Below are positions 25,537 to 36,787 of a stretch of DNA of 64,000 nt, one piece after another. Numbering within the stretch: position 1 is the first letter of the stretch; every line of letters begins with the position of its first letter. A program made the translations under genes and the position numbers. Location of the stretch: the NCBI GenBank assembly GCA_026545765.1, contig CM048840.1, forward strand, positions 31,128,765-31,192,764, read 5' to 3'. The notes beneath the pieces were generated by a model. It searched no databases, was not told the origin of the DNA, and worked only from the letters and a program-made list of their open reading frames with translations. Source of the stretch: Plantago major (taxonomy: Eukaryota > Streptophyta > Magnoliopsida > Lamiales > Plantaginaceae).

Positions 25537-25699
25537 TACTATTACTAAAAAAAAAAATCAAAGGTAGCAAAGATACATCACAAGATACATTTAGAATGAT
25601 GACAAGTTGAGAACGAGAGACAAGTTCAACAGCTAGAGTGGGAAAATGTTGGAATCGAGTAAGAAAAACTCAATTTACATGTAACTCTTCTAAAATAGA

Positions 25700-27108
25700 C
25701 AAACAAAGACCAAAATTTCCCAAACTCAATTTTAAAAGAGTGGAGTCTTCTAAAATCCAGTCCCAAATATACGGTATGTGTTAGAGGATAAATGTACAAG
25801 AGTTTGTATCTAGTTAGACTTGTACTAGATGAAGTATTATATGTTGTAAATACTCTTCTAGATGTAGTCAAATACCTTGTAGATAAGCTCTAGAAGATTC
25901 ACTTATACTTGTATATATACCACATGTACTATCAGTTGAATATACAGATACAGATATAGAATAACACTACAGTTATTTCTCAACAGTATGAAACTTATCC
26001 ATCATGAGTTTGACAAATATTTCATCTCCCCTAGTAAATGGGTAAAATTCACAAATGTACCCTATGTTCTTGGAAATATGTATGAATGTACCTCATGTTC
26101 TTGAAATTGCACGAATGTACCTCATGTTCTATAAAAATATGCACACTTGCTCCAATAGTGGTGTGTGTGCATTACGCTCTCCATTGTGTAAGTGGGCTTA
26201 TGTTTTTTTGCATAAAAATCTTAAATATTCACTAGTTATAAGAACAATAAATTGATTTTTCTTAAAAAAATGTAAGACTTTATAACAAATATTATGGTAG
26301 TTTTAAAAAATTATTAAGGATTATTTAAAATTAATTTTTTTTATTAAAGGTACAAATTAAATATGAAAAATAAAATGAAAAAACTAATATATTTTTTCTT
26401 TATAATTATTTTTTAATATTAATACAAATGTATTAATATAAGGATCAATTAATTTTCTAAGCGAGTTAGACAGTTTCACTTAAATATTTTCAAAATAACA
26501 ATAACTCATAATATCTACTATATGATCAAAACACTTTTGCCTTCAATAATTTTGATAATTTTTTGTAGTGCTATTATAAATTTTGATAATATCACTACTA
26601 TAATTTTTTATAACATTTTTATTTATATAATTATTCTTCAATTTAGTAAAGCTATTATTTATATTTCTTTTAATTTTCACACATTTCTTTTTTAGTTCAT
26701 TTTATTATAATTTTTTTGTAGTTTTAATAATTTTAAATTAATCTTATTGCTTTTGTTCCAAAAAAAAATTATTGTGAATTTTTAACACTTGTAAAATTAA
26801 AAAAGAAAGTGAATTCACTTGCACATGGAGAATGTAATACACACACAATTATTGGAGCAAGTGTGCATACTTTTAGAAAATATGAGGTACATTCGTATAA
26901 TTTCAAGAACATGAGATGCATCCATGCATATTTCAAAAATATAGGGTACATTTGTGAATTTTAGCCTTGGTGACCTATGCTTTTTACTAGGGGAGATGAA
27001 GTATTTGTCTACTCATGATGGATAAGTTTCATACCGTCTATTTGGGACTGGATTTTAGAAGACTCCACTCTTTTAAAATTGAGTTTGGGAAATTTTGGTC
27101 TTTGTTTG
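25700..27108. mobile_element. Foldback-type element with about 300-bp inverted arms
   Basis: The left arm (25700-25778 plus 25991-about 26185) is complementary to the right arm (about 26810-27108). Landmarks are CAAACAAAGACCAAAATTTC, GTATGAAACTTATCCATCAT and CATCTCCCCTAGTAAA. The AT-rich centre has no gene. A solo LTR interrupts only the left arm. Target duplication not resolved. Confidence 0.75.
25779..25985 (+). mobile_element. Copia-like solo LTR, 207 bp
   Basis: TGTTAGAGG...CTCAACA with GTATG duplicated on both sides (25774-25778 and 25986-25990). The uninterrupted complement in the right arm of the foldback element shows the empty site, confirming the insertion exactly. Confidence 0.9.
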
Positions 27109-27286
27109 GGGAACACGAATCTGTGGTTGTGGTTGAGCATAATCAAGTACATGTTTGTTGTATTTTACCTAAAAATGTGAATTGCTTAGCAAGAAATAGA
27201 GTTTCACTTTTTCTGGTTTGTATTAAAAAAGAATATTTATTGCCTTTATCAATAAAATCAAGTTCATTATTCTGATAATTTTAACA
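27109..27286 (+). mobile_element. Copia relic 1, 3' part of its 5' LTR
   Basis: GGGGAACACGAATC through ATTCTGATAATTTTAACA matches 35984-36183, the end of the 3' LTR of the same element. The upstream part of this LTR is displaced or lost beside the foldback element. Confidence 0.7.
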
Positions 27287-30249
27287 TAGCACCACAGCCA
27301 CACCAGTAATGATTTTTTATCTCTTTCTCCCTTAAACAGAAGGTCCTCTTCATTCACATGAAAATCTTCAAGTTCTCCATCTCATTTCTTCTCCAGTTTT
27401 AGCTAAGAACTTGTTTCCGCTAGCACTGGCTCTGCAACTGTTGTCCCTGAGCATGAAAACTCCAACCATCCCCTATTTTTACACCACTCTGATAACTCCA
27501 TATCTGGAGCCATTACTCCCTTGCTAACTAAAAGCAACTACCACACTTGGTCTAGAGCTTCCTTAATGTCTCTTAGTATCAGAAACAAACTTGGTTTCAT
27601 CAATGGAACTGTCACTCTACCTGAAAATAATGAGGACGATAAAGAAGCATGTAAACGATGCAATGAGACTTTTGGATGCTTATGTTTCTCCTGCACTGAG
27701 ATTGTAGGAAGAACAAAGTTAGATTCCAGATCACATAAATGCATCTTTATTGGATATGCAGCTAATGTGAAGGGATATAAACTCTTTGACTTAAATAGAA
27801 GGGTAATCTTTATTTCAAGAAATGTGATTTTTTATAGAAACTGTCTTTCCCTATAAAAATGAGAAAAGAAAAAATGGAGAGATACATCTCAGAGCACCAA
27901 ATTCAGAAGAATATGACTGGATTGATAAAAGAAGGAATACTAATCCAACAGTTGAGCATGAAAGACAAATAATTGATGATGTTAATGACATATTGCCTGA
28001 ACAACAGCCTCCTACAATGATGGAGGATTTGAAGGAAGAAGAAGAAGAAATTCAGCCAGAAAACACAGATGAGTAAATCAGAAGAACTACTAGGGCAAGA
28101 AAATTACCATCAAAACTTGACATATATCATCATCACGCAAAGTCTTATTCAGTTCAAATAAATAAAACAAGAACAAAGTATCCAATTTCATAATTCTGGG
28201 ATATGAGAAATTTTCTAAAGATTATAGAACATAATCAATTAATCTTACCTTGATACATGAACCAGAGATCTATGAGGAAGCAATAACTGAGAAACATTGG
28301 AGAAATGCAATCTCAGATGAATTAAAAGCCCTTATGGACAATAATACATGAAGTATAGTAAAGAAAACTCCAGATATGAAGCCTATAGATTGCATGTTTG
28401 TGTTTAAAAGAAAGTTGAATTCAGAAGGTGAGATTGACACGCATAAAGCAAGGCTTGTAGCAAAGGGGTATACTTAACAATATGGCTTTACACAAAGACC
28501 TTTAGTCCAGTAGCTAAGCTAACTACAGTAAAGGTCTTTTTATCAATTGCTGCAAAACAAGAATGGTTTTTAAGTCAACTAGATGTACACAATGCATTCT
28601 TGAATGGAGATTAGAAGAAGACATCAACATGAAAATTCCACAGGGACTTTTACTTCAGGGGAATGGATAAAGATAGATTTGTGTGTAAATTACACAAATC
28701 CTTATATGGATTGAAACAGGCAAGACAAACGAAATTTTAAGCTCACAAGTTACCTGAAATCTCTAGGTTTTGATCAATCTAAAAGTGATTAGTCACTTTT
28801 TACTAAGGCATCAAAAGATAGTGACAAGTTTATTGCACAACTTGTGGATGTTGATGATATCATCATTGGAAGTAAATATAAAAAATAAATATAATTGATT
28901 AAAAAACAAATCAAAACAAAACTTCAAGATAAGATATTTGGGAACTTAAGTACTTCCTTGGACTTAAAATAGCAAGAAATGATTCTGGGATACACATTTC
29001 ACATAAGAAGTATGCTTTTGAAATAATTGAGATAGTAGGGTTACTCGGCTGTAAACCTACAGTAACACCTATTGAACAAAATGTAAAACGTCTCCCTGAC
29101 AATTCAGAATTACTCAAGGATCCAACTTTCTACGGAAAATTAATAGGAAAGTTGATATACTTGGGAATAACAAGACCTGACATAACCTATGCAATTAGAA
29201 TTTTTTGTAAAATCCTGAAAATTTTATTGGACCGTCTATTTGGATTTAGTTGGAGATGAGAAATTATTTGGATTTGAATTTCTATAAGGGATTTTATAAC
29301 TCATTATTTTATTGATTCAATAAATTGAGACGGGCTATGGTTAATTTATTGAATTGGGTTTGGAACGGTACAAAAGCCCAAAGAGGTGTATCGAAGATAT
29401 CACGCCCCAAAACCAAAACTTTGGCGCGACCGGCCGTCTATCGTGAGATGGGCTCACGCCAAGACGAAGCCTAGTTTAATCCTCAAATCAATTACAATAT
29501 CTCAGAGTGGTACAAACAGAGCATCTAAAAGTCCCTTAAGTAAATTCAACAATAATTACAAGTTCTCAGTACATAACAATCCCAATACTACAAGTCATCT
29601 TATACTTTACAAATATCAGAGTAAGCAACAGCTACTAAATAATATTCTCAAAATCCACCATCTGTCTACCGTCTCAACTCCAGAGTATCTTCGTCCAATC
29701 ACTTACTAAAGATCTGAAAAGGGGGGGGGGTGTAAGGGTGAGCCTCAATGACACTTCTACCGGATCAAGCAGCGTAGTAAAACATACATATTTAAATACA
29801 CACGGTAACAATTCACATATCCAAAATCAGAACATGGAGTACTTTCACAAAATAGTAAGACGGTAGTTTAGCTCAATCAGAATTACACTAGGCCACTATT
29901 AGATCCCGTGGCAAGGAAGATGGCATACATAATAAGAATGAGGTTTCCTAAAGGAAACATAAGCATGAGTTTCCTAAACAGAAACAATATGAGGTTCCCC
30001 ATGGAAAGGAACAAGAAAGAGGGAAGTATACTTCTATGCCAATAAACCCTCATGAGAGGTCAGTACAGAGCGTAGGCAAAACTGAGAGCCAAAACATATT
30101 TTATCTCCATGTACAGAAACATAATTTTCACACATCACATGCATCATAAAACATACTTTTGGGAATTCACATACTTGATCCTTTCGAATAGAATATTATA
30201 TCAAGTCCCATAACATGATATAATAATTATAAGTTCTTTGTCAAACATT

Positions 30250-30254
30250 AAAAC

Positions 30255-30325
<71 letters not shown>
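30250..30325. repeat. (AT)n microsatellite
   Basis: Near-pure AT dinucleotide run with self-complementary centre, inside the inner solo LTR. Confidence 0.9.
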
Positions 30326-30589
30326 TAATCGCAACATCTTCCAATAACTTGCACATCGAATCTCCAAAGGTCACCTCCAAAGCACCACTAGTACACTTCG
30401 CTAGTCTCTACTGCGGTTTAATAGGTCGACGGGGAAAGTAGGTCACAAGGGTAAAACGGTAATTTCTGGAGCTAGGAAAAATATGAATAATTGGTGGGAG
30501 GTCATAATTGTGATTCTGGAATGTACGGGGGTAAAACGGTAATTTAATCGGGTCGGAAAATAGCTGGAATAAAAGAATACAAAATCAGG

Positions 30590-30660
30590 CTCCAATGGGA
30601 TTCGAACCATTGACCTCCTGCATGGAAACAACGCCACCGATCCAACTGAGCTAGCAATTT
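30590..30660 (-). repeat. tRNA-like module in LTR, copy A
   Basis: On the minus strand A-box TAGCTCAGTTGG (30653-30642) and B-box GGTTCGAATCC (30608-30598) both match the RNA polymerase III consensus. Their starts are 45 nt apart, as in tRNA genes. The variable-loop-like AGGTCAAT precedes the B-box. The acceptor stem does not pair and the anticodon stem is weak, so this is a tRNA-derived or tRNA-mimicking sequence rather than a functional tRNA gene. Confidence 0.7.
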
Positions 30661-33598
30661 GTTAGATGCAAAAGCAGAGGTGTAATAATAAGAACTGATC
30701 CACCGTCTGGGCAGATTCATAATTAACAAAACGCGTTGAAGTCCCTGGCGCTTTCAAATTCTCAAAAGGAAATCCTTTAACTTTCTGCAAATTCTCAAAC
30801 TAGTCCCTGTGTTTATGAAAGTTTCTAAAGTCGATCAAACCCGATCAGAACAGCAAAAGATTAACCCCGATCGACTTCCCATCAATTCCTCTAAGTCAAT
30901 TCGATCAGGAAACAGTCCAAAACACACAATTCAGTCCAATGATTAATCGTATTCGGATTCGATCTCTTGTTTCTGATTTCGTGACTTCAAAGCTCCACAA
31001 TACATCGATTTCGATCTTGAACTCATCCTACCAAGGTCGATCGGAGGAGATTAGGGGTTAGGCGTGAGGCAGAGAGGTGATTGGTGGGCGATGGTGGCGT
31101 TTTGTAAAGGCGATGATGGAGTGGGCGGAAGAAGAAGATGCAGCAGGAACGAAAAAGGGGAAAAGGAAAACCTAATACACAAATTGATCTTGGGCCTTTC
31201 AGGGCTTTACGAAGTCGATTTACTTCAAACAACGTCCGTCCCAAATTTAGATAAACCACCATAGCCCATTCTGATTTATCGATAAATAATATATTAACTA
31301 ATAACATCCCGCACCTCAACTCAAGTCCAAAAATTCTCGTCTCGACTTTAAACTCAAATAGACGCTTAAAAAATTTCCGAGATTTTACAGAAGAGTTATT
31401 GAATAGTTGGGCCGAGCTTGTATAGTGTTGGTCAATTAGATTTTTGCCATCAAAGGTTTTCGAGGACAGACGGACGGATCTACTACTATTCACCTGGCCG
31501 CCAAAAATAAATTGAGTTTGTGTACTTTGGAGATCAATTTCAAGGATTTGGACGGACTATGGTGAGGAATTTTGGTTAGTTTATTTGCTGTTAATCATGA
31601 GCCTAAGTTTGCAGTTAATTAAGGATTAATGATTTCTTGTATTTGGTTAAAGGAAACATGCTTACACCTTGCAACTCATGTACGGGTAATGAGATTGGAT
31701 CAGACTGGACCTGGTGGAGTAGCTACTTTAATTGAATTATATTGTACTGGATTGTTCAAGTTGGGATCGTATAGGTGAAATTGGAAATTTCAATAAGGGG
31801 GTTTATTTGACACTTTTACTTGTATTTTATTGTTATCGTATATATACGTATTATTTTAATGTTTGCCAACTTGTGACTCTTATATCCAGATAATAAGTCT
31901 TTTCAAAAGGATCAAGTATATGAATGCCCAAAATTGTGTTTCTATGATGAATGTGACGTGTGATAAAAATATGTTTCTGTTACATGGAGAAATGAAATAC
32001 GTTTTAGCTCACGCTTCTGATCTTGACCTCTTATGAGGGTTTATTGGCATAGAAGTATACTTCCTACCGTTTAATGTTCCTTTCCGCAGGGGAACCTATT
32101 GTTATTGTTTCCTGTTTAGGAAACCTACTGTTTATGTTTCCTCTCAGGAAAACCTACTGCTACTGTTATGTATGACATCTTCCCTGCCACGGGATCTAAT
32201 AGTGGCCTAGTGTAAAATCTAATTGAGCTAAACTATTGTCTTACTGTTTTGTGAAAGTACTCCATGTTCTGATTTTGGATATGTGAATTGTTATCGTGTG
32301 TATATAAATATGTATGTTTTACTACACTGCTTGATCCGATAGAAGTGTCATTGAGGCTCACCCTTATCCACCCCTTTCAGATGTTTAGAGAAATGATATT
32401 GGGTGATGGTACCTTGGAGTCGAGCAGGGTGGACATGTGATGGAGTTTTTTAAGGCTGTTTAGTAGCTGTAAACTTGAGCTTAGTATTGTATAGGATGAC
32501 TTGTGTATTGGAATCATTGTTGTATTTTGAGGATTTGTTATTGTTGTAATTACCTTGTACGGGTTTTAGATGCTCTGTTGTACCACTTTGAGATATTGAT
32601 GGACTTTGAGGGTTTTAAAGTAGCCTTCGTCTTGGCGTGAGCCCATCTCACGATAGACGCTCGGTCGTGCCAAAGTGATTTGGTTTTGGGGCGTGACATT
32701 TTTAGTCAATTTATGTAAAAAAAACCATCTTGAAGGAGTTCTCAGAGTCATCAAATACATTAAAGGAGATATTGGACTAGGAATCTTTCTTCTAAAGAAG
32801 AAAGCATGGAAATTACAGCTTATAGTGACTCTGATTATGCTGGTTGTCCCATTTCAAGAAGATCCACTTCTGGATATTTTATCTTTATTGGAAGATCACT
32901 TGCCAGTTGGAAATACAAGAAGCAAATCATCAACTGAAGCTGGGCATAGAGCAATGGAATATACATGTTGTGAGATCATGTGGTTAACCGCTCTACTTAA
33001 AGATCTTGAGGTCAAAAATGAATTAGACGAGTGAAATTGCTATGTGATCATCAATCAACAATTCATCTAACAAAGAATCCAGTGTTCCATGAGAGAACCA
33101 AGCATAAAGAAGTGGATTGCCACTTAATAAGAGAGAAATTGATAGAAAAAAAAATAGAAATAGACTTTATCAATTCTCAAAATCAATTTGTGGACATTTT
33201 CACTGAAGCAGTTTGTTCTGCAAATTTAATCAAAACTCTAGACAAGATGAACATAAGAAATTCATATGTTACTGTTAAGGGGGAATATTGAAAATTTAAG
33301 AATTCAAAGTAATGATATAACCTAATAGAAGTCAAGTGGGGAAATCAATTTTTTCTTCCGATTTTTGTTCAATTTCGGCAAAAACAGTACAAATCCCACT
33401 AAAATGAAGAGAAAAATCCCAGACTCACATATCAAGCGCGTGGGCGCTACCTGAGTCATATACAAAGTCATATACGAGAGATTCTCTCTCTCTCTTCTCC
33501 CATAATCCTCCTTCTTCTTCTCTCTTCTACTTTCTCCACCCAAATCTTATTTCCATCTCAATCTATGTCAAATTATTCATCTTGATTAGAGCTTTACA

Positions 33599-33898
33599 AT
33601 GGTATATTTATGGGATTTCTTTGTTGATAAACATAAAGATGAGGATTCGAGTATGAAGTTCCAAGCTGAGCACTGGAACCTTCTTTCTTCTTCTTCTTCT
33701 TCTTCATCAGTTGTCTCTCTCCCTTCCATTATCGATTATCACCTCTGCACATCTCTCCGCCCATCGGCCACCGCCTTGCTACACCTCCGTCCTCTGCACT
33801 CCTTGCTCCCTCCAACTCACCAGCAAACAAGCTCCTCCCTCCGACTAACCTTCAATTCTCAGATGCAGAGGAGAAGAAGGGTTACGATCGAAAATTGA
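33599..33898 (+). other. Gene-like fragment of unknown origin
   Basis: A CT-rich leader (TCTCTCTCTCTTCTCCC near 33483) precedes an ATG-led frame of 99 codons with a Ser run and an Arg-rich end. No recognised domain. It may be a host gene piece captured by the Helitron whose 3' end lies downstream. I cannot assign a function and doubt it is expressed. Confidence 0.25.
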
Positions 33899-35199
33899 TA
33901 ATATGATGCTGCAATCGTCAGAATAATAATATGCTCAGGCGCTGAGAATTAGGGTTCCGCCACTGATCGAATGGGGAGCATTACTCCCAGCCCAATTCTC
34001 AGCTGATCGATGGGATTCAGATTGTGAATTGGAGATATATATTTGATCCGATTGACTGGAAGATGAGATATATATTTGATCCGATTGTGTCTACAGTTGG
34101 TTTTTACTCGTTCTGAACTTCTGTATCTGATGTTGCATTTTTGCTTCTGGGTGTGATTTAAAGATTGAGGATGTGGATTATGTGTTAGTGATCTGGTTTG
34201 ATTTTGAAATTGTCTATTAACTGTGGTTTACTGTGTATTGTAATGATAAATTGACTCTGTAATTTTAGCACTTCTGGTGCTTCTGAGCTATGTAACTTTT
34301 AATTGATTAAAAAAAAAAGGTTCTTTGTATTAATCTTTTTTACAGTTTTAAGCTTGCTCATTTTAGTTTTGGTTCTGATTGATGATAATTTTGCTTCTAT
34401 TAGAGATATGGTTATTCAATTCTTGACATTTTGCTTCCAAATGATTCTGTGCCGTCAGTATACCGGGAGAGGCTGGAACAGAGGAGAAGGGGCTGAATCC
34501 AGTTTGTTGTTTTGAGCAAGATGGACCATTGTGTTGAAGGACAGAAAGTCGTCCGGTGAGGTAGCGGAGAGATCGCTGGCCGGAATGTCAAGTGAGAGAT
34601 GAGGATGACATGGTGGCTATGGTGATTAGAAACCCTAAGAGAGAACAGTGAAACAAGAAATTGCTAGGTTATATTTGGGGAAGAGAAAGAAATAAAGTGA
34701 ATGGTCTCGTGATACCATATAAGGATTTATGTCCGCCACACAATTATGAGTGGATTGATTACTAGTATATATAATGTATTACATACATGCTAAAGAATAC
34801 AATAAAATCAACCAAGATATTATTCTAGCTAATTACTAGACTAAACATAGTAATTACAAGATTTATGAAGATTCGCCATATTCGATGATATCTTCGGAAT
34901 TATTCTCAATAATAGAAACAAAAGTAATAAGGTAGAGGCAATATAATCAGACAAGAAGAAGTAGTAGTAGTGGTGCTTGGGAAAATAATCCATTGATCTA
35001 TTGTTGACTGTTCGGTGAAGATGATGCCTTTTGCTGGGTTTTGGTGATGTGTACTAGAGAGTACAGACTATCTTCCAAATGAAAACGTGTTCTGGGATAG
35101 TATAGGTCTTTAGAAAGTTATGATAAATGGCCAATCTAGAAAGTTAGATTACGTATATTTCGTTCCTGCTCTATATGTCCAATACATTTCACGAGGAAT
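33899..35199. other. Insert of unclear nature in the copia 3' LTR
   Basis: No domain recognised. Probably the body of the Helitron-like element that ends at 35648, but its 5' TC end was not located. Confidence 0.3.
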
Positions 35200-35420
35200 C
35201 AATTTTCAATAAGGTTATGCTTTGCAATGACGATAAACAAGGCACAGGGACAAACGCTAGAAAAGGTTGGGATCTATTTGCCACAGCCAGTCTTCTCCCA
35301 TGTACAAAAATCATCTGCGATCGCAGGTATTGACAGCCATTAGAATTCATGACCACACGAAGACAAGAAATGTTGTTTACACAGAGATCTTACAGAATCA
35401 AACATCAGATTAGGTGATAT
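35200..35420 (+). pseudogene. Helitron helicase, C-terminal motifs
   Basis: Translates RLCFAMTINKAQGQTLEKVG then IYLPQPVFSHVQ, the last Pif1/Helitron helicase motifs, followed after a frame change by RNVVYTEILQNQ, the usual Helitron C-terminus. It lies about 230 bp before a Helitron 3' hairpin in the correct orientation. Confidence 0.8.
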
Positions 35421-35612
35421 ACGCATTAACTTTTTGGTTGCGATTCAGAATGATACGTTTTCGAATATTATTCTTTTCTTCTGTAACTTATATACATTTT
35501 TATAACATTAGCAAACTTTGACAATTAAACATGAGTTTAAATAGATATCATTAGAATTGCACTCAAGTAGGTCAAGTATAACTAGGCAAACCATAGAGCG
35601 GACCGAAATACG

Positions 35613-35648
35613 CTGCTTCACACGCGTAGCGTGTGACGTAGTTTCTAG
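35613..35648 (+). mobile_element. Helitron 3' terminus (hairpin plus CTAG)
   Basis: The hairpin ACACGC-GTA-GCGTGT at about 35616-35630 is followed by CTAG (35645-35648) and a target T. The same hairpin recurs at 59454-59470. Confidence 0.75.
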
Positions 35649-36787
35649 TAAGAAAATAAATGAAAAGATTAGAAGTTTCAATTTAACAAGAGTTAATTGC
35701 AAAGAATTTAAAAGTGTGTGGATCAGACAAGAAGGCGCGAAGTAAGATGAGACTGAATCAAACAAGGAAGAAAACCAGACGGACCAAAGTGAAAAACGAG
35801 AAAGGAATAACGACTGGATAAATGCAAAGTCGCCAAACGATTTTACGTTTCATGACTTAGCATCCAGTTCGTCTTCATCACCAAGAAAGAGGACAAAGCT
35901 CTGCAATTAGGTTTCAAGCGAGTACATTTGGTACTATTGCAGCTGAGCCGTGGATCTCTCAATCAACGATAGGATCATCAAACTTGGGGAACACGAATTT
36001 GTGGTTGAGCATAACCGAGTACTTCTCTATTGTATTTTACCTAAGATTGCGAATTGGTTAGCAAGAAATAGGGTTTCACTTTCCTGTATAAATAGGTCAC
36101 TCTATAAATTCCGATTTGTATCAAAATAATTATCTTTGCCTTTGATCAATAAAATCAAGTTCATTATTCTGATAATTTTAACATTTGTATCTTGAAATAT
36201 TTGTTGGAAGTTTTTGAAGAAAACTTGTTGTAAACTATGCCTTGTGGGGTATGTTTGCTAGGAGACCATTTCTTAATTATTTGTTGATTAAGAAAACTAA
36301 ATATATAGTCGTAAGCTACTAAGTGAGAGCTTCGATTTGATATATGGTATGCCCAAAACGGACCTCGGGTTAGTGAGGAATAGTTGCTCAAAGTTGGAAG
36401 GTAAAGTGGGATTGTTCATTATCATAAAGACATGGAAGTCATTACTAGTTTATAACCTATCAAGCCATACTACTTGTTCAAGTGTGATGGCAAGGTTATG
36501 GAAGACTCTCACGCTGGCGCCAAGGGGTGCAAATCTGCCGATTTGTCTTGAAACTAGTGGGATTTGCAAAAGCGCATACCGAATGCCGGACCGAAATAGG
36601 CACAAGCGGCTAGCCCGCGTGAGCCAACGTTTTGCTACTTGGTCTGGTCGAGACCTTCCAGAAGTTTTGACTGTTTGTGTGACTTTGTAAATGTCAGGTG
36701 TTACAAATGAATCAATTCTGTCATTAGTTGAGAGATTTGATTTTTGTAATCAAACTCCATTATTCTTGAGCAATTACAAAATTCAAC

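Larger units (their letters stand above)
29398..31389 (-). mobile_element. Gypsy-type solo LTR (inner, opposite orientation), 1992 bp
   Basis: On the minus strand TGTAAAATCTCGG (from 31389) to TTGGGGCGTGATA (29398, CA mutated to TA). The 5-bp duplication GAAGA is at 29393-29397 and 31390-31394. It lies inverted within a related LTR, so its end faces the outer LTR's end as a long inverted repeat. It contains an (AT)n tract and a tRNA-like module. Confidence 0.9.
29206..32698 (+). mobile_element. Gypsy-type solo LTR (outer), split by a second LTR
   Basis: TGTAAAATCC (29206) to GGGCGTGACA (32698), bordered by TTTTT on both sides (29201-29205, 32699-32703). Removing it joins the copia RNase H frame. 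Without the nested copy it is about 1.5 kb. It shares its 3' part, including CACGATAGACG and GGTTTTGGGGCGTGACA, with the other family members but lacks their tRNA-like module. Confidence 0.88.
27430..33283 (+). pseudogene. Copia relic 1 gag-pol, internally deleted and interrupted
   Basis: Degenerate Ty1/copia polyprotein gene. The gag N-terminus (LLTKSNYHTWSRASLMSLSI, about 27520) is joined within one frame to an integrase C-terminal segment (SHKCIFIGYAANVKGYKLFD). The zinc knuckle, protease and the integrase DDE core are therefore deleted. Reverse-transcriptase blocks follow with many stops (WRNAISDELKALMDN near 28300; FKRKLNSEGEIDTHKARLVA near 28410), then LIYLGITRPDITYAI (29150-29195). A 3.5-kb solo LTR complex interrupts the gene at 29205. 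RNase H resumes at 32704 and ends near 33283 with a purine tract AAGGGGGAATA. The element is dead. Confidence 0.85.
33289..36183 (+). mobile_element. Copia relic 1, 3' LTR with later insertions
   Basis: Starts after the purine tract (TGAAAATTTAAGAATTC) and ends ATTCTGATAATTTTAACA at 36183. The part 35984-36183 matches 27109-27286. Length far above the rest of the LTR shows that foreign DNA, including the Helitron tail ending at 35648, lies inside. Confidence 0.6.

Noticed and set aside
30590..30660. A functional tRNA gene on the minus strand.
   Set aside because: Promoter boxes fit, but the acceptor stem does not pair and the anticodon stem is poor; it also lies inside an LTR and recurs diverged in sister LTRs.
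29206..31389. A large terminal-inverted-repeat DNA transposon spanning 29400-32698.
   Set aside because: The inverted symmetry is explained by two solo LTRs in opposite orientation, each with its own TG..CA-type ends and 5-bp duplication.
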